Positions 33,731 through 41,787 of a stretch of DNA of 64,000 nt are shown here, one piece after another. The position numbers and the translations under genes were made by a program. Numbering within the stretch: position 1 is the first letter of the stretch; the number at the start of each line of letters is the position of its first letter. The stretch is from Catenulispora acidiphila DSM 44928 (lineage in GTDB: Bacteria; Actinomycetota; Actinomycetes; Streptomycetales; Catenulisporaceae): positions 992,001-1,056,000 of the forward strand of contig NC_013131.1 in NCBI RefSeq assembly GCF_000024025.1, in the 5' to 3' direction. The notes under the pieces are model-generated. The model did not search any database. It saw nothing but the letters and a program-made list of their open reading frames with translations, and was not told the origin of the DNA.

Positions 33731-36700
33731 ATGCAGTTTGCCCGCAAACACCGCATCGCGGTGGTCGCGGTCACGGCGCTGGGACTGGGGATCGGCACTT
33801 CCGCCGCCGCCCTGGCCGCTCCGGCGCCCGCCAGGCCGTCGGCGGCTCAGCAGTTGGCCGCTTTGTCGACCGGGGCGAAGCACCCCGTGATCGTGCTGCT
33901 GAAGAACCAGCACCCCGAACTGTCGGTCAAGACCGCGAAGGCCCAGCGCAAGGCGGCGACCACCGCCGACCAGACTCCGCTGGTGAACAGCGCGCAGGCG
34001 ACCGGCGCTCAGGACATCAAGAAGTTCTCGGTGATCAACGGCTTCTCGGCCAAGATGACCGACGCCGAGGCCGCGAACCTGCGGCAGAACCCGGGCGTCG
34101 AGGCGGTCGTCACCGACCAGCAGCACGTCGTGAACACGCTGACCGACGCGCAGAAGTTGGCCATCGCCGACTCCGCGGGCGGTACGGCCGCGGGCGCCAA
34201 GCCCGCCGCGACCGGCGCCGACGGCCAGACCCCGGCGGACAAGGTCATCCCGGGCACCTGCCCGACCGACCCCAGCAAGCCGCTGCTGGAGCCGGAGGCG
34301 TTGCAGACCACGAACACCGCCTTCACGAACAAGAGCCAGCCGCAGGCCCAGAACATCGTCGACGGCAAGGGCGTGAAGGTCGCGTGGATCGCCGACGGGC
34401 TGGACGTCAACAATCCGGACTTCATCCGGGCCGACGGCTCCCACGTCTTCAGCGACTACCAGGACTTCTCCGGGACCGACCCGAACGGCGACGAGAGCGG
34501 TGACGAGGCCTTCGGCGACGCCAGCTCGATCGCGGCGCAGGGTCTGCACAGCTACGACCTGTCCAAGTACGTCATGCCCGGCCACCCGCTCCCGGCCGGC
34601 TGCAACATCACGGTCCGCGGCGTGGCTCCGGGCGCCTCGCTGGTCGGCCTGAACGTCTTCGGCGCGGCCAACCTGGTCTTCGACTCCACCGTCGTGCAGG
34701 CCGTCGACTACGCGGTGAACGTGGACAACGTCGACGTCATCAACGAGTCGCTGGGCAGCAACGCGCAGCCCACCGAGGGCCTGGACATCACCAGCCTGGC
34801 CGACGACGCCGCGGTCGCCGCCGGCGTCACGGTCGTCACCTCCACCGGCGACGGCGGCGTGACCAACACCGAGGGCCAGCCGGCCGTCGACCCGAACGTG
34901 ATCGGCGTCGGCGCCACCACGACCTTCCGCGACCAGGCGCAGACCGGCACCGGCGGCGCGCGGAACCTGGCGAGCAGCTGGGCGTCGAACAACACCGCCG
35001 CGCTGTCCTCCTCCGGCACCAACGACCGGGACCGGGTCCCGGACCTGGTCGCGCCGGGCCAGGGCGGCTGGGCGCTGTGCAGCCCCGAGGCGCGGTTCAG
35101 CGCCTGTGTGGACTACAACGGCAATCCGGCCTCCGTGGAGGACTTCGGCGGCACCAGCATGGCCTCGCCGCTGGTCGCCGGCGGCGCCGCGCTGGTCATC
35201 GAGGCCTATGAGAACACGCACGGCGGGGCCCGGCCGGCGCCGGCGCTGGTGAAGCAGATCCTCACCTCCTCGGCCAGCGACCTCGGCCTGCCGGCCGACC
35301 AGCAGGGCTCCGGTGAGCTGAACACCTACCGCGCGGTCCGGATGGCCATGTCCGTCAAGGACGGCAACGGCTCCCCGGCGGCGCAGGGCGACGGCCTGAT
35401 GGCCACCACCGGCACCGGCGACACGCAGATCTCGCTGATCGGTACCGGCGGCTCGAAGCAGAGCGCGTCGGTCACGCTGACCAACACCAGCCCCACCATT
35501 CAGACGGTCTCGGCGAATGTCCGCGAGCTGGACACCACGGTCGCCGACATCAAGGGCACCAAGGCGGTGGACTTCACCGACCCGAACTCGCCGTGGTTCT
35601 ACGAGGGCTACACCCTCGGCACGCCCGGCCTGCAGCGGCACTGGTTCAGCACCACGTTCACCGTGCCGGCCGGCGCCGACCACCTGACCGGCATGGCGAC
35701 CTGCGCCTGCACCGGGACCAGCACGCTGCTGCGCCTGGTGCTGGTCGGTCCGAACGGCGAGTACGAGAACTGGAACAGCCCGCAGGGCACGACCAACTAC
35801 GCGACCGTGGACCAGGCGAACCCGCCGGCTGGCAAGTGGACGGCGTACTTCTACGCCAACGCCAACGCCACCGGCTTCAAGGGCAACATCAGCTATGACT
35901 TCCTGGCCACCAAGTACAAGGACGTCGGCTCGGTGAGCCCGGCGAGCGCGGTGCTCAAGCCGGGGCAGTCGCAGAAGTTCACCGTCAAGCAGACGCTGGC
36001 GCGCAACCCCGGCGACGTCTCCGCGGCGCTGGCCTTCTCCACGCCGTTCCACCAGGTCACCACGATGCCGGTGACCAAGCGGACGCTGATCTCCACGAAT
36101 AACGACGGCGGTTCCTTCACCGGGACGCTGACCGGCGGCAACGGCCGCGCGAGCACGCCGTCGCAGACCGAGTCGTACTACTTCGACGTGCCGCGCGGCA
36201 AGAAGAACCTGGCGATGGACCTGACCTTCGCCGGCAGCCACGCGGTCTCGGCCTTCCTGGAGTCCCCGGACCACCAGGTGGTGTCGCTGAGCACGAACAT
36301 CGCGGTGGACGCGCAGGGCAACGAGAACCTGCTGCCCTCGCTGACCGGCTACGTCGACGCCCCGGCCGCCGGCCGCTGGGTGTTGTTCATGGACGACATC
36401 AACCCCGGCGTGCTCTCCGGCGACCTGGCTGACACCTACAACGGTCAGCTGCGGTACAACGCGGTCGACGCCAGTGCCATGGGCCTGCCCTCGGGCAAGC
36501 TCGCAGCCGGCAAGGCGGTGACGGCGAAGGTGACGATCAAGAACACCGGCGCGGCTCCGCTGACGGTGTTCGCCGACCCGCGCCTGAACAGCAGCGCCGA
36601 CTACGACCTGCCGGCGCAGCAGCCGCTGGGCGCGACCGTGGCCCTGCCGTTCGCCACCACCGGCGCGCAGCCCTCCTTCCAGATCCCGACGCACACCACC

Positions 36701-37171
36701 GAGCTCCGGGCGTCGCAGTCCTCGACGATCCCGGCGGACTTCTCGACCAGCGGCCCGTCCGGCATGCCGGAGGTCTACGGCGTGTCCAAGGGCCTGACCG
36801 CGGGCGCCACCGTCGACTCCCCGTGGCTCACCCCGGGCATCTGGGGCCAGGACCCGACCCCGCTGGGCCCGACGAACGCCGCGGTCACCGGCAGCGCGAC
36901 CGAGGCCGAGAGCGTGACCACGCTGGCCTTCGACCGCACCGCCGCGGCCTCCACCGGCGACCTGTGGCTGACCGGCGTCGACCCCAGCGCCCCGGCACTC
37001 GTGCCGGTGACGATCATGCCGGGCCAGACCGGGACCCTGACCGTCACCTTCACACCGACCGGCGCGAGCGGCAGCAAGGTGAGCGGCGTGGTGTACGTGG
37101 ACACGTACAACGCGGCATTCGGCACCGCCGACGAGCTGACGGGCCTGCCCTACAGCTACACGGTGAAGTAG
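33731..37171 (+). CDS. Large exported subtilase-like (S8) protease with a sedolisin-like active site
   Basis: A 1146-residue exported protein from the ATG at 33731 (ribosome site GGGAGAAAGG) with a signal peptide ending at about ALAAPAPA. An inhibitor-I9-like propeptide (about 45-140) precedes the subtilase module (about 200-520). The nucleophile is intact in GGTSMASPL (Ser476). At the usual Asp site the sequence is IADGLD (Asp222/Asp225) rather than IDTGID. At the usual HGTHVA site there is DEAFGDASSIAA, with no His (Glu259, Asp263 candidates). At the oxyanion Asn site there is STGDGG (Asp374). Residues about 560-1146 are beta-rich domains (CBM/PPC-like), probably for binding. Terminator follows. 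Confidence 0.88.
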   Translation: MQFARKHRIAVVAVTALGLGIGTSAAALAAPAPARPSAAQQLAALSTGAKHPVIVLLKNQHPELSVKTAKAQRKAATTADQTPLVNSAQATGAQDIKKFSVINGFSAKMTDAEAANLRQNPGVEAVVTDQQHVVNTLTDAQKLAIADSAGGTAAGAKPAATGADGQTPADKVIPGTCPTDPSKPLLEPEALQTTNTAFTNKSQPQAQNIVDGKGVKVAWIADGLDVNNPDFIRADGSHVFSDYQDFSGTDPNGDESGDEAFGDASSIAAQGLHSYDLSKYVMPGHPLPAGCNITVRGVAPGASLVGLNVFGAANLVFDSTVVQAVDYAVNVDNVDVINESLGSNAQPTEGLDITSLADDAAVAAGVTVVTSTGDGGVTNTEGQPAVDPNVIGVGATTTFRDQAQTGTGGARNLASSWASNNTAALSSSGTNDRDRVPDLVAPGQGGWALCSPEARFSACVDYNGNPASVEDFGGTSMASPLVAGGAALVIEAYENTHGGARPAPALVKQILTSSASDLGLPADQQGSGELNTYRAVRMAMSVKDGNGSPAAQGDGLMATTGTGDTQISLIGTGGSKQSASVTLTNTSPTIQTVSANVRELDTTVADIKGTKAVDFTDPNSPWFYEGYTLGTPGLQRHWFSTTFTVPAGADHLTGMATCACTGTSTLLRLVLVGPNGEYENWNSPQGTTNYATVDQANPPAGKWTAYFYANANATGFKGNISYDFLATKYKDVGSVSPASAVLKPGQSQKFTVKQTLARNPGDVSAALAFSTPFHQVTTMPVTKRTLISTNNDGGSFTGTLTGGNGRASTPSQTESYYFDVPRGKKNLAMDLTFAGSHAVSAFLESPDHQVVSLSTNIAVDAQGNENLLPSLTGYVDAPAAGRWVLFMDDINPGVLSGDLADTYNGQLRYNAVDASAMGLPSGKLAAGKAVTAKVTIKNTGAAPLTVFADPRLNSSADYDLPAQQPLGATVALPFATTGAQPSFQIPTHTTELRASQSSTIPADFSTSGPSGMPEVYGVSKGLTAGATVDSPWLTPGIWGQDPTPLGPTNAAVTGSATEAESVTTLAFDRTAAASTGDLWLTGVDPSAPALVPVTIMPGQTGTLTVTFTPTGASGSKVSGVVYVDTYNAAFGTADELTGLPYSYTVK

Positions 37172-37214
37172 CAGCGGCGAACCACCTGCCGCACCACCTG
37201 TCGCACCACTGACG

Positions 37215-37249
37215 GCGGGCGCCCGGACCTCGGCGGTCCGGGCGCCCGC
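37215..37249 (+). terminator. Terminator of the large protease gene
   Basis: 15-bp stem GCGGGCGCCCGGACC / GGTCCGGGCGCCCGC with a 5-base loop, followed by TGTTT. The next 245 bases up to 37496 hold no gene that I can support. Confidence 0.88.
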
Positions 37250-37496
37250 TGTTTCGCGCACCGATCAGTTTTTGAGAAGCCCGCTCAATTTCACCGCCGG
37301 GTTGGGCGGGTGCCTGAGCCGGATGGGTGAAGGTTGCGACAACGCGGGCGGTCACCTTTTACGTGCTCCAGATAGGAGTTGTCGCGTGGAGGGCAGCGGG
37401 GCAGGGGTGCGGTGGTGCGGCGGGGGAGTTGCGGAGCGGTTGCGCTGCGGCAGGACTGCGGGGTGGCAGGAGCAGCCCTGAGCGGCAGGTAGATTT

Positions 37497-39209
37497 GTGC
37501 GGGTGATCGAGCGGGGTGAAGTGGACGAGTTGGTGGGCCGCGTGGCTGATGGGGCTGCGGGGGTGGGTGAGGGTTTCGGCGGCTCCGGTTCGCATGCCGA
37601 TTCGCGTTTCGATACCCATGGCGGTTCGCATTCCGATACCTATGCCGACTCGCATTCCGAGTCTCATTCCGATTCCCACTCCGCTTCCGACTCCGATTCG
37701 GGTGCGGAGGACTTCGGGCCTGGCATCTCGGCGGAGCGGCTGGCGCTGCTGCTGGACATCATGGCTGAGGTCGAGTTGCTGCCGACGGAGCATCCCGATG
37801 CGGTTGCGGTGCGGCGGGCTACGGCTGGGGTGTACAAGAGCGTCAAGGTGCGGCGGCGGGCTGAGCGGCAGGCGCGGGTGATGGAGGCGGATCGTGCCGT
37901 CACCGCTAAGACCGCTACTGGTGCGCCGAGCCGGCTTGATGACGAGACCCAGGGGTTGCCGCTCAGTTCGGAGACCGCCGAGTCCGGTAATGCGGTGGCC
38001 GGTGTGCTGAAGCGCGAGCGGAGTTGCTATATCTGCAAGGTGCGTTATCGCGAGGTGCACGCGTTCTATCACAATCTGTGCCCCGACTGCGCTGCCGAGA
38101 ACTGGAAGCGGCGTGATGCTCGGACCGACCTGAGTGGCAAGCGTGCGCTGCTTACCGGCGGGCGCGCGAAGATCGGCATGTATATCGCGCTGCGGCTGTT
38201 GCGGGATGGCGCGCATCTGACCATCACCACCCGCTTTCCCAATGATGCCGCGCGCCGTTTTGCCGCGATGCCGGACAGTGGCGAGTGGTTGCATCGGCTG
38301 CGGGTCGTCGGGATCGATCTGCGGGATGTGGCGCAGGTGGTGGCGCTCGCCGATACGGTTGCCGCCGAGGGTCCGCTCGACATCATGGTCAACAATGCCG
38401 CGCAGACGGTGCGGCGTTCGGCGGGCGCCTACGAGCCGTTGATCCGCGCTGAGTTCGAGGCGCTGCCGGACGGGCCGTTGCCGGAACTGATCTCGTTCGG
38501 GCGGTTCACCGGTTCAGGGCTGGTCGCGCTGCCTGGGCAGACGCGGTCTTCGGAGGCGATCGCGGCGGATCTGGTCGGCGTGCGGGCGTCCGGGGTGGCT
38601 GCGGTGGGGGATGTCGCGGGAGCAGATCTGGTCTCGCTCGCTCTGACGGCCGGCTCGGCGACGTTGGATCGGATCACGGCTGGCACCGCCATTGACGCGG
38701 GTGGGCTGGTTCCGGATCTGGCGGACACGAACTCGTGGGTGCAGACCGTCGAGGACGTGGACCCGATCGAGCTGCTGGAGGTGCAGTTGTGCAACTCGAC
38801 GGCTCCCTTCGTGCTTATCAGTAGGCTGCGTAGCGCGATGAAGGCGTCGTCGTCGCCCCGGAAGCACATCGTCAACGTCTCGGCGATGGAGGGTGTTTTC
38901 AGCCGCGGCTACAAGGGCGCGGGGCATCCGCACACCAATATGGCCAAGGCCGCGCTCAACATGCTGACGCGGACCAGCGCGCGCGAGATGTTCCAGACCG
39001 ACAGCATCCTGATGAACAGCGTCGACACCGGCTGGATCACCGACGAGCGGCCGCATCCGGACCGCGTCCGGCTGGCGGACGAGGGCTTCCACGCGCCGCT
39101 GGACCTGGTCGACGGCGCGGCGCGGGTCTACGACCCGATCGTGCGCGGCGAGCAGGGCGAGGACCTGTACGGCTGCTTCCTCAAGGATTACGCGAACGCT
39201 GGTTGGTAG
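37497..39209 (+). CDS. Short-chain dehydrogenase with N-terminal zinc-ribbon-like module
   Basis: A 570-residue cytoplasmic protein. Residues about 30-67 are a His/Ser/Asp/Glu repeat; about 75-165 are helical; about 177-200 hold a Cys4 module CYICKVRY...CPDCA; and about 213-570 are a short-chain dehydrogenase. Seen: LLTGGRAKIGMYIA (cofactor loop), VNNAAQT, VNVSAMEG (catalytic Ser). The site of the catalytic Tyr-x-x-x-Lys reads T480-NMA-K484, so the Tyr is missing. The Rossmann part has a large insertion (about 310-420). The GTG start at 37497 is the first in frame and is uncertain. Its last 29 bases overlap the convergent AraC gene. Confidence 0.82.
   Translation: MRVIERGEVDELVGRVADGAAGVGEGFGGSGSHADSRFDTHGGSHSDTYADSHSESHSDSHSASDSDSGAEDFGPGISAERLALLLDIMAEVELLPTEHPDAVAVRRATAGVYKSVKVRRRAERQARVMEADRAVTAKTATGAPSRLDDETQGLPLSSETAESGNAVAGVLKRERSCYICKVRYREVHAFYHNLCPDCAAENWKRRDARTDLSGKRALLTGGRAKIGMYIALRLLRDGAHLTITTRFPNDAARRFAAMPDSGEWLHRLRVVGIDLRDVAQVVALADTVAAEGPLDIMVNNAAQTVRRSAGAYEPLIRAEFEALPDGPLPELISFGRFTGSGLVALPGQTRSSEAIAADLVGVRASGVAAVGDVAGADLVSLALTAGSATLDRITAGTAIDAGGLVPDLADTNSWVQTVEDVDPIELLEVQLCNSTAPFVLISRLRSAMKASSSPRKHIVNVSAMEGVFSRGYKGAGHPHTNMAKAALNMLTRTSAREMFQTDSILMNSVDTGWITDERPHPDRVRLADEGFHAPLDLVDGAARVYDPIVRGEQGEDLYGCFLKDYANAGW
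37600..37690 (+). repeat. Low-complexity His/Ser/Asp-coding repeat
   Basis: Degenerate 6/12-base units such as CATTCCGA and GACTCGCATTC encoding a run of His-Ser-Asp/Glu-Ser. Possibly metal-binding or simply slippage-derived. Confidence 0.6.
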
Positions 39210-39945
39210 GCGACTGCCGCAGCGCGCGGGGTGAGGCGCCGAATGCCTTGCGGCACGTCTTGTTGAACGCTTGCAGGTCCGGGATTCCGACGGACGCCGC
39301 GATCGCCGTGACCGAAAGCGTGGACGCCTGGAGCAGGTGGAGCGCGCGTGCCATGCGGCGTGAGGCGATGTAGCCGACGACGGTGTCGCCGACGTGTTCG
39401 TGGAACAGGCGGGTGAGTTGGTTGTGGGAGACGCCGGCGATGCGGGCTAGTTCTGCGACTACCAGCGGTTCGGCTAAGCGTTCCTCGATACGGCGGATTA
39501 CTGCTGCGACTACTGGGTTCGGCGGCGTAGCGGCGGCGGCATCTGCGAGGTCTGATACGCGCCACAGTGCTGTCCATACTGCTGCTGCCGAGCGCGTCGG
39601 CGCTGTGGGGAACGCTGCCACTGCGTCGAGGAGGAGTTCGCGCAGGATGGGCAGTGCTGGACCGGCGTCGCCGACGAAGGGTGCGCGGCGTCCGTCCATG
39701 GCGAAGTGGACGTAGAGGTGCTCGGAGCGTCCTCTATAGCGGAACTCGACGGTGGTTCCGGGCGGGACGAGGCTCACGGTTCCTGGACGCAGGTCGAAGC
39801 GCTCGCCGTCGGCGGCGAAGGACGCGCTGTAGCTGTAGAGGTGGAGCTGCCACAGGTCGGGGAGGCGGAAGACGTCCACGGCGGTGTTGATGCCGTGGAC
39901 TCCGACGCCGGCGTTGACGACCAGCGGCGGCTTGATGAGCTCCAT
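39181..39945 (-). CDS. AraC-family transcriptional regulator
   Basis: A 254-residue regulator: an N-terminal cupin-like sugar-sensing half (about 1-110, RPGTVSLVPPGTTVEFRY) and two helix-turn-helix motifs at the C-terminus (VVAELARIAGVSHNQLTRLF; then SVTAIAASVGIPDLQAFNKT). Divergent from the GH29 fucosidase gene, which is its likely target along with the inverted repeat between them. Its 3' end overlaps the end of the dehydrogenase gene by 29 bases on the opposite strand. Confidence 0.93.
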   Translation of the reverse strand: MELIKPPLVVNAGVGVHGINTAVDVFRLPDLWQLHLYSYSASFAADGERFDLRPGTVSLVPPGTTVEFRYRGRSEHLYVHFAMDGRRAPFVGDAGPALPILRELLLDAVAAFPTAPTRSAAAVWTALWRVSDLADAAAATPPNPVVAAVIRRIEERLAEPLVVAELARIAGVSHNQLTRLFHEHVGDTVVGYIASRRMARALHLLQASTLSVTAIAASVGIPDLQAFNKTCRKAFGASPRALRQSPTNQRSRNP

Positions 39946-39962
39946 GGTGAAAAATTACCAGT

Positions 39963-39981
39963 ATCGGTGATCCAGACCGAT
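39963..39981 (+). promoter_or_regulatory. Candidate AraC operator between regulator and fucosidase
   Basis: Perfect inverted repeat ATCGGT-N7-ACCGAT in the 72-base gap between the divergent genes. Confidence 0.55.
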
Positions 39982-40017
39982 CAACAGCACAGCTTCGCGC
40001 GCCTAGCGTGGTGAACC

Positions 40018-41250
40018 GTGACCATGCAGCCCTGGTTCGCCGACGCCAAGCTCGGCATCTTCGTCCACTGGGGGATCTACGCCGTCAACGGCATCCCGGA
40101 GTCCTGGTCGTTTTACAACGGCGAGATCACCTACGAGAACTACATGAAGCAGCTCGAGGGCTTCACCGCGAGTGCTTACGACGCGGGGGAGTGGGCTCGG
40201 CTGTTCAAGGCGGCCGGCGCGCGCTACGCGGTGCTGACGTCGAAGCACCATGACGGCGTCGCCTTGTGGGAGACGGCCGAGAACGATCTGAACGTCGTCC
40301 AGCGGACGCCGGCGGGGCGTGACTTGCTGGCGCCCTATGCGGAGGCGATGCGGGAGGCCGGACTCAAGGTCGGGCTGTATTTCTCGCACCTGGACTGGTC
40401 GCATCCGGACTACCCCTTCCATTCGCGAGAGGAGTTCGAGGGCGGCACGGTTGCCGAGGATCCGGAGGCGTGGGCACGCTTTCTGGCGTTCCATCGCGCG
40501 CAGCTGAAGGAGATCGTCGAGGGCTACGCGCCGGACCTGCTGTGGTTCGACGGCGACTGGGAGCGGCCCGAGGAGCAGTGGCGGATGGCCGAGCTGCGCG
40601 AGCAGCTGACCGGGATGAAGGCGGACATGGTCTTCAACTCCCGGCTGCTGGGGCACGGCGACTACGCGACGCCCGAGCAGGGCGCGCCGATCACGCCGCC
40701 GGAGGGCCCATGGGAGCTGTGCTACACGGTGAACAACTCCTGGGGCTTCCAGCGCAACGACCAGGACCACAAGCCGCTCAGCCTCCTGGTGCGCACCTTC
40801 GTGGAGACCATCTCCGGCGGCGGCAACCTGCTGCTGGACGTCGGCCCGCGCGCCGACGGCTCGATCCCCTCGGAGCAGACCGCACGCCTGGAGGCACTCG
40901 GCCGGTGGATCCGCCGCAACGAGCCAGCGATCTACGGCACGGTACGCGGCATCCCGGCGGGGCACGTCTACGCGCCGACGACGCTGTCCGCGGACCGGCG
41001 CACGCTGTACGTGTTCTGCCACGACCCGCCCCGCGACCCGGTGACCATCAAGGGGCTGACAAGCCGGGTGAAGCGCGTGACGGCCCTGGCGACCGGCGAG
41101 GAGCTGACGCACCGCCGCTACGGCGGCTTCGACACGATACCGGCGGTCCTGGCGATCGACCCGCCGAGCGCGGCGGACCCGGTGGTGACGGTGCTGGCGC
41201 TCGAGCTGGAGGGGGAGGTGGAGTTGTATCGGGGGGAGGGGCGGAGTTGA
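40018..41250 (+). CDS. GH29 alpha-L-fucosidase
   Basis: A 410-residue enzyme hydrolysing terminal alpha-L-fucosides. Seen: WFADAKLGIFVHWGIYAV at the start (GH29 signature), KHHDGVALWET, the nucleophile in LLWFDGDW (Asp178), and ISGGGNLLLDVGPRADGSIP. No signal peptide, so it is probably cytoplasmic and acts on imported oligosaccharides. Start GTG 40018 or ATG 40024. Its last 60 bases, including the stop, recur several times downstream. Probably controlled by the divergent AraC protein. Confidence 0.94.
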   Translation: MTMQPWFADAKLGIFVHWGIYAVNGIPESWSFYNGEITYENYMKQLEGFTASAYDAGEWARLFKAAGARYAVLTSKHHDGVALWETAENDLNVVQRTPAGRDLLAPYAEAMREAGLKVGLYFSHLDWSHPDYPFHSREEFEGGTVAEDPEAWARFLAFHRAQLKEIVEGYAPDLLWFDGDWERPEEQWRMAELREQLTGMKADMVFNSRLLGHGDYATPEQGAPITPPEGPWELCYTVNNSWGFQRNDQDHKPLSLLVRTFVETISGGGNLLLDVGPRADGSIPSEQTARLEALGRWIRRNEPAIYGTVRGIPAGHVYAPTTLSADRRTLYVFCHDPPRDPVTIKGLTSRVKRVTALATGEELTHRRYGGFDTIPAVLAIDPPSAADPVVTVLALELEGEVELYRGEGRS

Positions 41251-41640
41251 GCTGGAGGGGGACTGGAGTTGTGCCGGGGGAGGGGCGGAGTTGAGCTGGC
41301 GCGGAGATGGGTGGCGCCGGCGGCAAAGGGGCGGTGCTGGCGGTCGAGCTGGGGGGAAGTGGAGCTGTGCCGGGGGAGGGCGGAGTTGAGGTAGCGCGGA
41401 CGGGCGGCGGGGGCGCGGCCAAAAGGGTGGTGCTGGCGCTCGAGTTGGAGGGGGCGGCGGAGCTGTATCGGGGGAGGGGCGGAGTTGAGCTGGCGCGGAT
41501 GGGCGGCGCAGGCGACGAAAAGGGCGGTGCTGGCGCTCGAGCTGGAGGGCGAGGTGGAGGGCGAGGTGGAGCTGTATCGGGGCGAGGGGCGAAGTTGAGT
41601 TGGGGCGGATGGGTGGCGAGGGCTACGACCGCGGGGCTCT
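41191..41640 (+). repeat. Tandem copies of the fucosidase gene 3' end
   Basis: The segment starting GTGCTGGCGCTCGAG at 41191 (the last codons of the GH29 gene through its stop) recurs at 41334, 41430 and 41527, with a truncated copy at about 41235-41330. Units are about 96 bases, each ending ...GGGGCGGAGTTGAG-CTGGCGCGGATGGG. The copies contain stops and shifts and do not code for protein. This fills the gap between the fucosidase and the DUF5107 operon. Confidence 0.85.
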
Positions 41641-41735
41641 CGCCTGAGTGATGGCAGGTAGCCGCACTCGATCCCGACTCGTGAGCGCCAGAAGATCCGG
41701 CAGTGAGATCGATCGCCGGGCGCGCCCATAAACAA

Positions 41736-41781
41736 AAGCAGTGCGCAGCGGCTCCCCTCCAGATGCCGCTGCGCGCTGCTT
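41736..41781 (-). terminator. Terminator of the sugar-transport operon
   Basis: 17-bp stem (one G:T pair) with arms at 41736-41752 and 41765-41781, followed on the minus strand by TTTTGTTTATG. Lies just beyond the end of the DUF5107 gene. Confidence 0.88.
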
Positions 41782-41787
41782 GGTTGA

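Noticed and set aside
33659-37261. A 1200-codon open frame on the minus strand
   Set aside because: Antisense of the large protease; its composition is typical of a GC-skewed shadow frame with no recognisable domain or ribosome site.
41307-41651. A 114-codon frame in the fucosidase tail repeats
   Set aside because: It consists only of repeat-derived Gly/Ala/Glu codons and has no ribosome site; better explained as duplicated gene-end sequence.
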